The notes under the pieces: generated by a model | Database searches by the model: none | What the model saw: the letters and a program-made list of their open reading frames with translations, nothing else | Told to the model about the DNA's origin: nothing | In this document: one piece after another, positions 26,939-36,533 of the stretch | Position numbering within the stretch: the first letter of the stretch is position 1 | How the letters are laid out: each line of letters starts with the position of its first letter | Program-made: the position numbers and the translations under genes | From: Rhodococcus qingshengii JCM 15477 | Lineage (GTDB): Bacteria > Actinomycetota > Actinomycetes > Mycobacteriales > Mycobacteriaceae | Length of the DNA stretch: 64,000 nucleotides | Assembly (NCBI RefSeq): GCF_023221595.1 | Contig: NZ_CP096563.1 | Coordinates: 4,831,001-4,895,000 of the forward strand | Reading direction: 5' to 3'

Positions 26939-28042
26939 ATGAGTACAGACGACCTTGCCGCACAGCAACCACACCCGGTTGACGTGGTGGTGATCGGCGC
27001 CGGACAGGCCGGACTCTCCGCCGCGTACTACCTGCGCAAGTTCGGAATCGAACCCGAATCGGGGTTCGTGGTGCTCGATCATGCGTCGGGGCCGGGCGGG
27101 GCGTGGCAGTTCCGTTGGCCGAGCCTGACACTGAGCACCGTCAACGGCGTCCATGACCTCCCGGGAATGTCCTTCGCGGAAACCACCGGTACAGACGCCG
27201 AACAGGTGCTTGCATCGGTGGCGGTCCCCCACTACTTCGAACTGTACGAAAAGCAATTCGAACTTCCCGTCCACCGCCCGGTACACACGCGAGTGGTGTG
27301 TCCGAGGGAAGAGCGCCTGCGGATCGAGACCGACCAGGGAGTATTCGCGGCGCGAGGCTTGATCAACGCGACGGGGACCTGGGAGCGGCCCTTCATCCCC
27401 CACTATCGCGGGGCCGAGTCGTTCCGTGGCCGACAACTGCACACGACGGACTATCGAACCGCTGCCGAGTTCGAAGGCAAACATGTCGTCGTGGTCGGCG
27501 GCGGGATCTCGGCCGTCCAACTGCTCGACGAGATCTCACGCGTCACGACCACTACCTGGGTGACGCGGCGCGAACCCGAGTTCCGCGACGAGCCGTTCAC
27601 GCCGGACATCGGCCGCGCTGCGGTTGCCATGGTCGAAGATCGTGTACGACGCGGCCTGCCACCGGGATCCGTTGTCTCGGTGACCGGCCTCCCGGTAACG
27701 CCTGCCATCCGGGCAGCACGTGAGCGTGGTGTGATGAATCGACTGCCGATGTTCTCCGAAATTCTTCCGAACGGCGTGAAATGGGCCGACGGTACCGTCG
27801 CCGACGCCGATGTCATCTTGTGGTGCACCGGTTTTCGTAGCTCACTCGATCACCTGGCGCCGTTGCACCTGCGCGGACCGGGTGGCGGAATCCCGATGAC
27901 CGGGCGCCTCGCCACGCAGGTCGAAGCCGACCCTCGCGTGCACCTGGTGGGATACGGACCGTCGTCGTCGACGATCGGAGCCAACCGCGCCGGCCAAGCG
28001 GCAGCGCGCGAACTGACCGCGTACCTGGGAATCGGCGAATGA
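26939..28042 (+). CDS. FAD/NAD(P)-binding monooxygenase-like flavoprotein
   Basis: 367 residues. Two dinucleotide-binding motifs: VVVIGAGQAGLSAAYYLRKF at the N-terminus for FAD, and HVVVVGGGISAVQ near residue 180 for NAD(P)H. A GTWERPF strand lies between. This is the layout of flavin-containing monooxygenases and related TrxB-like/CzcO oxidoreductases. The FMO fingerprint FxGxxxHxxx is only loosely matched (FRGRQLHTTDY), so calling it a monooxygenase is an inference. AGGAGG at 26921-26926 supports ATG 26939. The stop overlaps the start of the phospholipase-D-like gene (ATGA at 28039-28042), so the two are coupled. Confidence 0.84.
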   Translation: MSTDDLAAQQPHPVDVVVIGAGQAGLSAAYYLRKFGIEPESGFVVLDHASGPGGAWQFRWPSLTLSTVNGVHDLPGMSFAETTGTDAEQVLASVAVPHYFELYEKQFELPVHRPVHTRVVCPREERLRIETDQGVFAARGLINATGTWERPFIPHYRGAESFRGRQLHTTDYRTAAEFEGKHVVVVGGGISAVQLLDEISRVTTTTWVTRREPEFRDEPFTPDIGRAAVAMVEDRVRRGLPPGSVVSVTGLPVTPAIRAARERGVMNRLPMFSEILPNGVKWADGTVADADVILWCTGFRSSLDHLAPLHLRGPGGGIPMTGRLATQVEADPRVHLVGYGPSSSTIGANRAGQAAARELTAYLGIGE

Positions 28043-29481
28043 ACAGAATCCTTGTTCCGGGCGAAACCTGCTGGCGCATCGAACCGGCGGACAATCTTGC
28101 CTGCATCGTCGACGCCGCTGACTACTTTCATCATGCGAAGTCCGCAATGCTGCAAGCTGAAAAGCGAATCATGTTGATCGGCTGGGACTTCGACACGCGC
28201 ATCAAACTCGAACCAGGCGAGCAGACTCTCGACGGCCCCAACCGGTTGGGAATGTTCCTCCGCTGGCTCGTCCGCGAGATACCCGACCTCGAAATCCTCG
28301 TACTCAAATGGAACATCGGCGCGTTCACCGCAATCGGCCGCGGCATGACTCCCGTCTTCGTGTCCAACTGGCTGACCGACGAGCGCCTACGGTTCGAGAT
28401 CGACGGCGCCCACCCGGTTGGTGCGGCGCACCATCAGAAAATCATCGTCATCGACGACGCTCTGGCGTTCTGCGGCGGCATCGACATGACTGTGGACCGC
28501 TGGGACACCTCGGATCACGTCGACCGAAACAATTATCGAATCACGCCGAGCGGAAGGCGTTACGGCCCTTGGCATGACGCAACCACGGCGGTCGACGGCA
28601 ATGCGGCTGCGGCCATCGGCGAATTGGCGCGGGCACGCTGGAAATCCGCAACCGGCGAGGATCTGACACCGGTCAAGAGCACTGCGACTCCGTGGCCCGT
28701 CAATTTGGCTCCCACCTTGCGGGTGGTCGACGTAGCCGTCGCCAGAACATTGCCGGAGCTCGGCGAACGCACGGAGGTGCGTGAGATCGAGGCGCTGTAT
28801 CTCGCGGCCATCGCCGGGGCCGAGCACACGCTGTACATCGAAAGCCAGTACCTCGCCTCACGCACTCTGGCCGAGGCGATTGCCGCGCGCCTGCGTGAGG
28901 ACGACGGACCGGAGATCGTTCTGGTCATTCCGCGCAACGCCGACGGTTGGCTGGAACAAAAGGCGATGGACGGGGCGCGCCACGACCTGTTGCATCTGCT
29001 GTGGTCCGCCGATATCCACGACCGGTTCGGGGCGTTTTATCCCGTGACCTCTTCTGGCGCACCTATTTACGTCCACGCCAAGGTTCTCGTGATGGACGAT
29101 CGCCTCCTGCGAATCGGGTCGTCGAATCTCAACAACCGTTCGATGGGCTTCGACACCGAGTGCGACATCGCCGTCGAATCCGACGACGACGCAGATGTCG
29201 AGTTGCGCGCCTCGATCATCGGATTGAGGCGCCGCCTACTCAGCGAGCACCTCGACGTCACCGAGGAAGAAGTCGACGACGCGTTGGGCGAGCAGTCACT
29301 GTTGTCGACGGTTCGCGCTCTCGCGACCTCCGACGCTCGCAGTCTGCGCGAATTCGACCGGAACACAGTCGACGGCGAAGACCACGTGCTCGCTGAAAAT
29401 GCACTGATGGATCCCGAGCGCACGCCACCCAGACTGAGCGATCGAATCGAAGGATTGCGCCGCCTGCTCGGCAAACGCTGA
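28039..29481 (+). CDS. Phospholipase D/cardiolipin synthase-like protein
   Basis: 480 residues with two HKD motifs, HHQKIIVIDDALAFCGG in the first half and VHAKVLVMDDRLLRIGSSN in the second, both complete (HxKxxxxD). This is a two-domain PLD enzyme transferring phosphatidyl groups or hydrolysing phosphodiesters. The order and the sequence after the second motif (NNRSMGFDTECD) are typical of bacterial PLD/cardiolipin synthase-like proteins. No signal peptide is visible. It is translationally coupled to the flavoprotein gene before it, a pairing whose meaning is not obvious. Confidence 0.9.
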   Translation: MNRILVPGETCWRIEPADNLACIVDAADYFHHAKSAMLQAEKRIMLIGWDFDTRIKLEPGEQTLDGPNRLGMFLRWLVREIPDLEILVLKWNIGAFTAIGRGMTPVFVSNWLTDERLRFEIDGAHPVGAAHHQKIIVIDDALAFCGGIDMTVDRWDTSDHVDRNNYRITPSGRRYGPWHDATTAVDGNAAAAIGELARARWKSATGEDLTPVKSTATPWPVNLAPTLRVVDVAVARTLPELGERTEVREIEALYLAAIAGAEHTLYIESQYLASRTLAEAIAARLREDDGPEIVLVIPRNADGWLEQKAMDGARHDLLHLLWSADIHDRFGAFYPVTSSGAPIYVHAKVLVMDDRLLRIGSSNLNNRSMGFDTECDIAVESDDDADVELRASIIGLRRRLLSEHLDVTEEEVDDALGEQSLLSTVRALATSDARSLREFDRNTVDGEDHVLAENALMDPERTPPRLSDRIEGLRRLLGKR

Positions 29482-29485
29482 GACT

Positions 29486-30046
29486 CTAGAACACGCGCAC
29501 GCAGTGCCCGGTTGCCAGCGCGAGTTCGACGAGCGTTGCACCGTGAACACTCGGGACGAGCGCGAGGAGAAACGTATCGCTGTCGCTGTCGAGCCAGGCA
29601 AGTGAAACGCCCGTATCGGTGATGTTGTCGACGATACGGGCGAGAAGCGATTCGAGTCCGGCAGCTCGATCGAAGCCCATGGCAAGACTGTCCGCCCACT
29701 CCCACGATCCTGCCGGCGCCGACGTGAGCACTCGCAGCTGACCCAGAACCTCGGCAGCGCCCTCGTTCCAATCCACCCAGACCAGGCGTTCTTGTTCGTG
29801 CAATGCGTCGACGAGAGCAAACCACGCCATTTCCGGGTGTGGCTTCTCGAGCGTCTGTGAGTACAACTCGTTCTGCACTTCGACATACCGTTCCGGTTGG
29901 TCGATCGCGAGAGTCACACGATCGATGACAACAGCGCTGTCAGGGGCGAGCAGTTCGGCGATCGCGCGCAACGCGTCGCGAGCAGTTCCACTCACTATGG
30001 CTCCAAGTTCAATTCGGTCATCGGTGCGGTTTCCACATTCTGACAT
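29486..30046 (-). CDS. Conserved hypothetical protein
   Basis: 186 residues from ATG 30046; an upstream extension to 30115 seems less likely. No TM helix. The central part has a regular alpha/beta pattern (RYVEVQNELYSQTLEKPHPE, RLVWVDWNEGAAEVLGQLRV). It is acidic and probably cytosolic. I do not recognise a named family with confidence; it has some resemblance to DUF6630-type proteins. It converges on the PLD gene with 4 bases between stops and faces away from the conservon. Confidence 0.7.
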   Translation of the reverse strand: MSECGNRTDDRIELGAIVSGTARDALRAIAELLAPDSAVVIDRVTLAIDQPERYVEVQNELYSQTLEKPHPEMAWFALVDALHEQERLVWVDWNEGAAEVLGQLRVLTSAPAGSWEWADSLAMGFDRAAGLESLLARIVDNITDTGVSLAWLDSDSDTFLLALVPSVHGATLVELALATGHCVRVF

Positions 30047-30364
30047 GCGTGTGCGCCTCGTTCGGACGTGTCCTCGATGTCGGGACACGAGCCAGATGCT
30101 TGCCGTGAGTTCCACGAATTCCCGGGCAGCACCGCTCGCCGAGCTACCAAATTGGACTTTCCGGCTATCCCATTCGCCGCACTTGTCCGTTTACCCTTTC
30201 ACCTGGCCTTACAATCCGGATATAGTCATCGGCGATCCAAGAAGCCAACTGGGATGTAGCGAGCCAGCGAACAGTCTGTTACCGTTCAGCTAACTACCCC
30301 TTCTGGTCAAACCGGATCGAAGGGGTTCGGGCAATGACCCACGGGGGGTTGACGTGAAGGGGCC
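30047..30364 (+). other. Intergenic region before the conservon
   Basis: 318 bases without a gene between a minus-strand hypothetical and cvnA. It must hold the conservon promoter. The only structure I see is a 7-bp inverted repeat, CCCCTTC at 30297-30303 and GAAGGGG at 30319-30325, with a 15-base loop. No clear -10/-35 pair was found. Confidence 0.4.
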
Positions 30365-33220
30365 ATGTTCCGCATGAAACACGATTCACACACGACAACC
30401 TCTTGGTGGTCGATCGGCGAATGGCGCCTGGGATGGAAGGTCATCGCCGTTCTCGCATTGCCGATGATCGTCGCCGTCGTCCTCGGAGCCCTTCGCGTTC
30501 AGACGGAACTCGAAGAAGCCGCACAGCTGAGTTCCTCGTCCGAGCGCGCCCTCGCTGTGCCCGCCGCGATCAATCTCGAATCCGCGCTGTACGAGCTCGC
30601 CGAAGCCGCATCGGCACGCGCTGACACCGGCCCCGCCACACAAGCGGTTTCGGACGCAATGGATCAACTGGTCGACGCCGCGCGCGCGTTCCAGTCCGAC
30701 GACGATCTCAACGACCAAGTGACTTCGGCGCTCGCAGAGAGCCGTTCCATCACGGAGGAGGTCGCCGCCGGCGCGGTGGCTCCCGCACGCTTGGTTTCGC
30801 GGGTCGGCGAAGTCTCTCGCGCACTCTCGAGCACCTTCACCAGCGTCGTCGAGCATTCTCAGCGTCCGGCGCTGCGCGAAGAGGGTGGCCGACTCTCAGC
30901 ACTCTGGGATGCGCGACGAGCACTGGCCGAACAACGAATCCTCTTCGGCTCAGGTGATCCGGACCAGCAGGCTCGTACCTCGATGGTCAGTGCCGCCGGT
31001 GCCGAACTGGTCGCTCTGAACAACATTCTCGCCATCGACGGGAGCAACGACACCGTCCGGACCCTCAGCAACTCCGCTCAGAACCGGATCAACGCACTCG
31101 GATCAACCCCGTCGACCTCTCCTCTGGGGAGCCGCGTCGGTACCGATCTGAAATCCGGAAACGACCAGTACAAAAGCCTGACCGACACCACCGTCACCGA
31201 GTTCGGCGATACCGTCACCGCTGAATCCAATGCAGCACGAACCGCAGCACTTCGTGACACTGCAATCGTGCTCGGCGCGGTCCTGCTGGCACTGGCCATC
31301 GCCCTCGTCATCAGCCGATCGCTCATCGATCCGATCCGTCGGCTGCGATTTGCCGCATTGCAAGCAGCACGACGCGGACTCCCCGACGCGATCGAACGAA
31401 TTCGCGCAGGTGCCAGTATCGACGACGTCGACTTCGCCCGTGTACCGATCCGCACCCACGAGGAAATCGGCGAGCTTGCACGCGCGGTGGACGACATGCA
31501 CGGTCAGGCCATCACGCTGGCCGGCGAGCAGGCCACCCTGCGGCGCCAGGTCAACGACATGTTCGAAACGCTGTCGAGGCGTAACAAGTCCCTCGTCGAC
31601 CAGCAACTCGGTTTGATCGAACAGTTGGAGCAGGACGAAGACGACCCTCGTCGCCTCGAGAATCTGTTCCGGCTCGACCACATCGCCGCGAGAATGCGTA
31701 GAAACGGCGACAACTTGTTGGTTCTCGCCGGAACCGATGTACGCCGCGCCAGAACCGCCCCCGTCGCTCTCGGCGATATCCTTCGTGCGGCGGTATCAGG
31801 CGTCGAGGAATATCGACGCGTCGAACTCGGGCAGATACCGCCCGGAGTCGTCACCGGTCATGCTGCCCCGGACGTCGTTCACCTCATCGCTGAACTGCTC
31901 GACAATTCTCTGCGGTACTCCCCGCCGGAGACCACCGTCTCCATCAACGCTGCCCGCACCATCGACGGCTCCATGATCGTCGAGATCGCAGATCTCGGTA
32001 TCGGCATGTCGCCTGCCGATATCCTCGATGCCAACGAGCGCCTCGCCGCCGGCGGCGAGATGAGCGCGGATACAGCGCGTCGCATGGGTTTGTTCGTCGT
32101 GAGCCGAATCAGTCGTCGCTACAACATCTCTGTGCGCCTGCGCCCGACGGCAACGTCGTCGACGCACAGCGGCATCACCGCAACGGTGCTCCTACCGACG
32201 TCGATACTCGATTCTTCTCGGGGACCCGAGATCCGCACGCCGCGAACCGGACCCGTGCCCACGCTCGATCGGACTCCGCCGCCCGCACCGTCTGAACCGT
32301 CCTGGTCAAAGCCCGTCCCGACCGAATTGGCACCCTCGCAGCCTGCGACCAGAAGTTTCGCAGATCTCCCGCGTCGAACGCCCAGCAACAGCACCGACCG
32401 GACTGAGACGTTCGCCCCGATCACACCGCAATCCATTCCCACGACAACAGCGCCTTCGGGGTTGCCACGTCGCACTCCGGGCACAAGTGGAGTACCGGCG
32501 GTCAGTACCTCGACTCCGACCACTGCTGCACCCGCCACCTCCGTGTCGTCCTTCGCTCCTCTGCCCGATCCCGAAGGCACAAGCGCATCGACGTCCCTTC
32601 CCGTGCGTACCCCTTCGCCGGAATTCACCTCGCCGGCACAGGGTCCCGAGATCCCGGTGGGTCCACACCCGTCGACAACCCCGCCGCCACGGCACCGGCT
32701 CTCAGCCCCGACGCCGACAAATACTGCGGCGTTCTTCTCCTCGCGCACCCGTGACGGGCTCTCTGCTCGCGCATCGGCGCGCGCTGACGGCGCGGGAGAG
32801 GGCAACTCGAACGGCGTACTCGCTGCCCCGACCACGATGCCGATTTTCGCCCGGATGGTGTCCGAGTGGCTCGTGGACCCGACGGCGGAGACTTCAGCTG
32901 CTTCCACCGGCAGTGCTTGGACCACCGACGCGGATCAAGGCTGGCTGGCCGCTCGGACCTCGTTCGAGATGCCGGTCACCAAGATCGCCGATTCCGGACT
33001 TCCCATTCGAGACCGCGGAGCCCGCCTGGTTCCCGGTGCCGTCGGGAGAGGCGGAACGACACAGCGCCATGCATCCAATCCGGCGGACGTCCAACGTGGT
33101 TGGAGCAGTTACCAATCCGGCGTACAACGAGGGCGTCGGCGCGCCGCCGACCATGAGCCCGATGGCGGACAGTCTTTCGAATCGTCCACGATGTTGCACA
33201 ACGATGAAGGAGAACAGTGA
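30365..33220 (+). CDS. cvnA: Conservon sensor kinase-like protein CvnA
   Basis: 951 residues. TM1 at about 24-44 ([20 protein letters not shown]), a ~250-residue extracytoplasmic helical sensor with nitrate-sensor-like pattern, TM2 at about 298-318, then HAMP. Then comes a kinase-like region ([20 protein letters not shown]) and an HATPase domain ([23 protein letters not shown]). The C-terminal ~330 residues are Pro/Thr/Ser-rich and look disordered. This is the first gene of the conservon cvnABCD, the Streptomyces system in which CvnA receives a signal and CvnD is a Ras-like GTPase. The start ATG 30365 has GAAGGGG before it. Confidence 0.92.
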   Translation: MFRMKHDSHTTTSWWSIGEWRLGWKVIAVLALPMIVAVVLGALRVQTELEEAAQLSSSSERALAVPAAINLESALYELAEAASARADTGPATQAVSDAMDQLVDAARAFQSDDDLNDQVTSALAESRSITEEVAAGAVAPARLVSRVGEVSRALSSTFTSVVEHSQRPALREEGGRLSALWDARRALAEQRILFGSGDPDQQARTSMVSAAGAELVALNNILAIDGSNDTVRTLSNSAQNRINALGSTPSTSPLGSRVGTDLKSGNDQYKSLTDTTVTEFGDTVTAESNAARTAALRDTAIVLGAVLLALAIALVISRSLIDPIRRLRFAALQAARRGLPDAIERIRAGASIDDVDFARVPIRTHEEIGELARAVDDMHGQAITLAGEQATLRRQVNDMFETLSRRNKSLVDQQLGLIEQLEQDEDDPRRLENLFRLDHIAARMRRNGDNLLVLAGTDVRRARTAPVALGDILRAAVSGVEEYRRVELGQIPPGVVTGHAAPDVVHLIAELLDNSLRYSPPETTVSINAARTIDGSMIVEIADLGIGMSPADILDANERLAAGGEMSADTARRMGLFVVSRISRRYNISVRLRPTATSSTHSGITATVLLPTSILDSSRGPEIRTPRTGPVPTLDRTPPPAPSEPSWSKPVPTELAPSQPATRSFADLPRRTPSNSTDRTETFAPITPQSIPTTTAPSGLPRRTPGTSGVPAVSTSTPTTAAPATSVSSFAPLPDPEGTSASTSLPVRTPSPEFTSPAQGPEIPVGPHPSTTPPPRHRLSAPTPTNTAAFFSSRTRDGLSARASARADGAGEGNSNGVLAAPTTMPIFARMVSEWLVDPTAETSAASTGSAWTTDADQGWLAARTSFEMPVTKIADSGLPIRDRGARLVPGAVGRGGTTQRHASNPADVQRGWSSYQSGVQRGRRRAADHEPDGGQSFESSTMLHNDEGEQ

Positions 33221-33633
33221 ACACTGTCGGAGCCCAAGAGACTCCCCGCGCACTCGACTGGCTGGTATCGGCTTTTGCCCGAGACGTGCCGGGTGTGAGT
33301 CACGCGATCATCGTCTCAGCCGACGGGTTGTTGACGGCCTCGAGCACACATCTTCCGCTCGATCGGGCCGATCAATTAGCCGCTGTCACTTCCGGACTCG
33401 CCAGCCTGTCCGCGGGGGCGTCACGCCTCTTCGACGGTGGAGCCGTCATGCAGTCCGTCGTCGAGATGGAGAACGGCTACCTGCTTCTCATGGGCGTCGG
33501 TAGTGGCGCTTACCTTGCCGCTCTCGCTGTCGCCGGATGCGACATCGGCCAGATCGGTTACGAAATGGCGACTCTCGTCGATCGCGTCGGCACCACCATG
33601 GACATTGCCCCGAGAACATCGCAGGGTATTTGA
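33217..33633 (+). CDS. cvnB: Roadblock/LC7 domain protein CvnB
   Basis: 138 residues, a Roadblock/LC7 fold from end to end ([40 protein letters not shown]). It starts with a GTG that overlaps the cvnA stop (GTGA at 33217-33220) preceded by AAGGAG, so it is translationally coupled. MglB-like proteins of this type serve as GAP or platform for small GTPases; in conservons CvnB is the partner of CvnD. Confidence 0.94.
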   Translation: MNTVGAQETPRALDWLVSAFARDVPGVSHAIIVSADGLLTASSTHLPLDRADQLAAVTSGLASLSAGASRLFDGGAVMQSVVEMENGYLLLMGVGSGAYLAALAVAGCDIGQIGYEMATLVDRVGTTMDIAPRTSQGI

Positions 33634-33638
33634 GTTCG

Positions 33639-34013
33639 ATGCCTCACCATCAATCCGAGTACGACGACGCCGAACCGAGCTTGGTCCGGCCGTACGCGCT
33701 CACCGAAGGTCGGACCCTGCCGTCCATCGACCTCCCACTCGAAGCGATCATCGCGACGATCGAAGACGCGGTCTCGAACAATCTTGCACCGCAGGATATT
33801 CGTGCATCGATCGTCGCACTCTGCGAGCAGCGGATCTCGGTTGCCGAGATCGCTGCCCACCTGGGTGTTCCGATCGGAGTCGTGCGGGTACTGGTCGCCG
33901 ACCTCGTAGTAGCCGGATCACTGGAAATACATGCCACTCTGCGAAGCGACGCATCTCGAGTCGAGCGACGCGAACTGATCGAAAGGACCCTCAGTGGACT
34001 TCGGGCACTCTGA
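33639..34013 (+). CDS. cvnC: DUF742 protein CvnC
   Basis: 124 residues. DUF742 with a winged-helix-like centre (ISVAEIAAHLGVPIGVVRVLVADLV) and the usual PSLVRPYALTEGRT opening. A start TTG at 33630 overlapping the cvnB stop is possible; ATG 33639 is preferred as the first Met. It ends inside the cvnD start (overlap of 20 bases). In conservons CvnC is a small partner of unknown biochemistry. Confidence 0.93.
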   Translation: MPHHQSEYDDAEPSLVRPYALTEGRTLPSIDLPLEAIIATIEDAVSNNLAPQDIRASIVALCEQRISVAEIAAHLGVPIGVVRVLVADLVVAGSLEIHATLRSDASRVERRELIERTLSGLRAL

Positions 34014-34581
34014 CTCATCGTCTCGCGTGAAATCGACAAAAATCGTGATCGCCGGGGGTTTCGGTGTTGGCAAGACAACACTTGTGGGGACCGTCTCCGA
34101 AATCGTCCCCCTTCGCACGGAGGCCATGGTCACCGACGCCAGCGACGGTATCGACAATCTCGGATCCACTCCCGACAAGAGCACCACGACGGTCGCGATG
34201 GACTTCGGGCGCATCACTCTCGCCGACGACCTGGTCCTCTATCTGTTCGGAACCCCGGGACAGCGACGCTTCTGGTTCATGTGGGACGACCTGATCACCG
34301 GTGCGATCGGTGCGGTCATTCTGGTCGACACGCGTCGCCTGGAAGACAGCTTCGCCGCAGTCGACTTCTTCGAGGCGCGAGGCCTCCCGTTCATCGTGGC
34401 GGTCAACCGTTTCGACGGCGCGCCAATCCATTCGGCGAGCGATCTCCGCCAGGCGTTGGCTCTACCCAACCGGGTTCCCATGATCGAGATCGACGCCCGA
34501 AACCGCGAATCAGCCAAACGCGCGCTGATCGCCGTCACCGAATACTCCCTCGAACGACTTGCAGCTGAAGCAGTCGTCTAG
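33994..34581 (+). CDS. cvnD: Ras-like small GTPase CvnD
   Basis: 195 residues. Walker A is IAGGFGVGKTTLVG, G3 is GTPGQRRFWF, and the guanine-specificity motif reads NRFD (in place of NKxD). GTG 33994 follows GAAAGGA. CvnD proteins are the GTPase output of the conservon and were shown in Streptomyces to affect development. The overlap with cvnC supports co-translation. Confidence 0.94.
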   Translation: MDFGHSDSSSRVKSTKIVIAGGFGVGKTTLVGTVSEIVPLRTEAMVTDASDGIDNLGSTPDKSTTTVAMDFGRITLADDLVLYLFGTPGQRRFWFMWDDLITGAIGAVILVDTRRLEDSFAAVDFFEARGLPFIVAVNRFDGAPIHSASDLRQALALPNRVPMIEIDARNRESAKRALIAVTEYSLERLAAEAVV

Positions 34582-34621
34582 ATGAATCACCAGATGCGAA
34601 TCGTCGCCGAAAGGAACTGGC

Positions 34622-35416
34622 ATGTCGGATGAAATGCACCATTTCTCGATGGGAATCTGGCTGCTCGGACTCGCCTACGTCGTGTCCGTGGTCGGGTCGG
34701 TAGTCGGCCTGGCGTGCACCAGGCATTCAGCGTCGGCGACGACAACCGCCACACGCATGCGATGGCTCGCCATGGCTGCCTTGTCGATCGGTGGCGTCGC
34801 GATCTGGCTCATGCATTTCATCGCCATGCTCGGCTTCGCAGTCCCCGGCAGTCCCATTCGATACAACCTCGGATGGACCGTGATCTCCGCGATCATCTCA
34901 GTAGGGGCCGTGTTTGTCGGCCTGCTGATCATCGGGACCGAATTTCGCTGGACGCGGCTTCTGATCGGGGGCGTGGTAACCGGTCTCGCCGTGAACATCA
35001 TGCATTACACGGGTATGCGCGCGTTGCGCTTTCAGGGCGAGATCCACTACGACCTGCTCTTCGTTGCACTGTCGGTTCTCATCGCAGTCGTCGCCGGAAC
35101 CGCTGCACTGTGGTTCACCATGGTGCTCGAGTCCACGATTCTGCGTTTTGTCGCCGGAATCATCATGGGCATCGCCGTCGTCGGTATGCACTACACCGGA
35201 ATGGCCGCTGTCGAGGTTGTTCACGACGCGGCAGCCCCGGCGCCACAGGGACTCGAAGTGTTCTCATTCCTCTTCCCTGTCTTCGTTCTCGGCCTGCTGG
35301 CGTTGGCAGTTCCGATTGTCGCAGTGCTGACAGCACCCAACCGCGCGACGGCACGAATGGAATCCGCCGCCGACGATCTGGCGTTCGAAGCACGAGAGTT
35401 CGCGATCTCGAACTGA
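34622..35416 (+). CDS. MHYT-domain integral membrane sensor
   Basis: 264 residues, about seven TM helices. Three MHYT-type motifs occur in successive helices: MHFIAMLGF at about residue 64, MHYTGMRAL at about 127 and MHYTGMAAV at about 189. MHYT domains are proposed to bind copper and sense O2, CO or NO. No GGDEF or EAL output domain is attached. ATG 34622 has GAAAGGA upstream at good spacing. It lies 40 bases after cvnD and may be part of the conservon operon, which would give the conservon a second membrane sensor. Confidence 0.9.
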   Translation: MSDEMHHFSMGIWLLGLAYVVSVVGSVVGLACTRHSASATTTATRMRWLAMAALSIGGVAIWLMHFIAMLGFAVPGSPIRYNLGWTVISAIISVGAVFVGLLIIGTEFRWTRLLIGGVVTGLAVNIMHYTGMRALRFQGEIHYDLLFVALSVLIAVVAGTAALWFTMVLESTILRFVAGIIMGIAVVGMHYTGMAAVEVVHDAAAPAPQGLEVFSFLFPVFVLGLLALAVPIVAVLTAPNRATARMESAADDLAFEAREFAISN

Positions 35417-35469
35417 GCAGAGTACGGGGCGAGTTCACGTAAATCGACAACGCCCCGTACATTTCGGGG

Positions 35470-36006
35470 ATGGTGGATGCCGGACACAACCCCCAGCCAT
35501 CGACCCGCGCAACGCTCGTCGTGATCGGTGGTTTGCCGGCCACCGGCAAGTCGACGATCGCGCGGGCGCTTGCGCAGCGTCACCAAATCCCCTTCGTGCG
35601 GATCGATACCATCGAACAGGCGCTGATCCGCAGCGGTATAGCTGACGCGTCCGGGACCGCCGGATACATCACCGGGTACGCGCTCGCCGCCGAACAATTG
35701 CGACTGGGACTTTCGGTCGTGATCGAATGCGTCAACCCCGTCGAGGCGACACGAAGCGCCTGGTCCGCTACCGCACAACATAATTCGGCGCGCCTGCTCG
35801 GTGTCGAGGTCATCTGTTCGGATCCCGACGAGCATCGCAGACGCGCTGAACGGCGAGTCGTCGACATCCCGGATCTCGTACTACCGACGTGGCAGGAAAT
35901 TCTGGATCGAGACTACGAGCCGTGGACTACGGAACGGCTGGTGCTCGACACCGCAATCATGGACTCCGACAGTGCAGTACGACGCATCACAGCCAAGATG
36001 CTGTAG
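35470..36006 (+). CDS. P-loop kinase/AAA family ATP-binding protein
   Basis: 178 residues. Walker A is VIGGLPATGKSTIARAL, followed by FVRIDTIEQAL and a helix with VIECVNPVEATRSAW and RRRAERR-type lid. This resembles gluconate kinase, cytidylate kinase or zeta-toxin-like P-loop kinases of the AAA_33 type. The substrate is unknown. It follows the MHYT gene after a 53-base gap. Confidence 0.83.
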   Translation: MVDAGHNPQPSTRATLVVIGGLPATGKSTIARALAQRHQIPFVRIDTIEQALIRSGIADASGTAGYITGYALAAEQLRLGLSVVIECVNPVEATRSAWSATAQHNSARLLGVEVICSDPDEHRRRAERRVVDIPDLVLPTWQEILDRDYEPWTTERLVLDTAIMDSDSAVRRITAKML

Positions 36007-36018
36007 CGTGCGAGCTGC

Positions 36019-36477
36019 TCACAAGGTGAGAACGAAGAATGCGCTGTTCGGGTCTTCGCGGTAGTTCCCGAACGGTGGACAAGGCACAAACCCGAATTTC
36101 GCGTACAACCGGCGAGCTGGATCGAAGAACTCTTGCGTACCGGTCTCCACTTCGAGTTGCCGGTAACCTCGTTGTCTCGACTCGTCCACGACGTGTTGAA
36201 GAAGTCGCGTTCCCACGCCACGCCCCCTTGCTGCCGATGACGTTCGCATCGACTTGATCTCGCCGCCGGCCGACGACCGTTCCTTGAGTGCGACGCAACC
36301 GAGTAACTCGTCACCTTCGCTCCACAGCGTCCACATGGTCACAGAGCTATCCATCAGCCCCGTGACGTCCAGCGCGTGAACGCTGTCCGCGGGCGAGGTC
36401 GCGTGCATGTCGGCGAGATGTTCGGTGAGTAGAGCACGGACCGCATCCCGACTCAGGTCGTCAATTTCGATTCGCAC
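36019..36477 (-). CDS. GNAT family N-acetyltransferase
   Basis: 152 residues. GNAT fold: acetyl-CoA loop AARGRGVGTRLLQHVV preceded by EIKSMRTSSA, then QLEVETGTQEFFDPARRLYA and FGFVPCPPFG. Target is not apparent. It converges on the P-loop kinase gene. Confidence 0.9.
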   Translation of the reverse strand: MRIEIDDLSRDAVRALLTEHLADMHATSPADSVHALDVTGLMDSSVTMWTLWSEGDELLGCVALKERSSAGGEIKSMRTSSAARGRGVGTRLLQHVVDESRQRGYRQLEVETGTQEFFDPARRLYAKFGFVPCPPFGNYREDPNSAFFVLTL

Positions 36478-36533
36478 AGACCCTCACTGTCCTCTTCGCT
36501 TCCGGCAGCATCGAATGAAAGTATGACTGTCCG

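Noticed and set aside
28039..29481. PLD nuclease of a defence system
   Set aside because: Two HKD motifs in one 480-residue chain fit phospholipase D/cardiolipin synthase enzymes, and its partner is a flavoprotein rather than a helicase or ATPase.
35470..36006. Zeta toxin or toxin kinase
   Set aside because: Only the generic P-loop and kinase fold are seen; no antitoxin gene is next to it.
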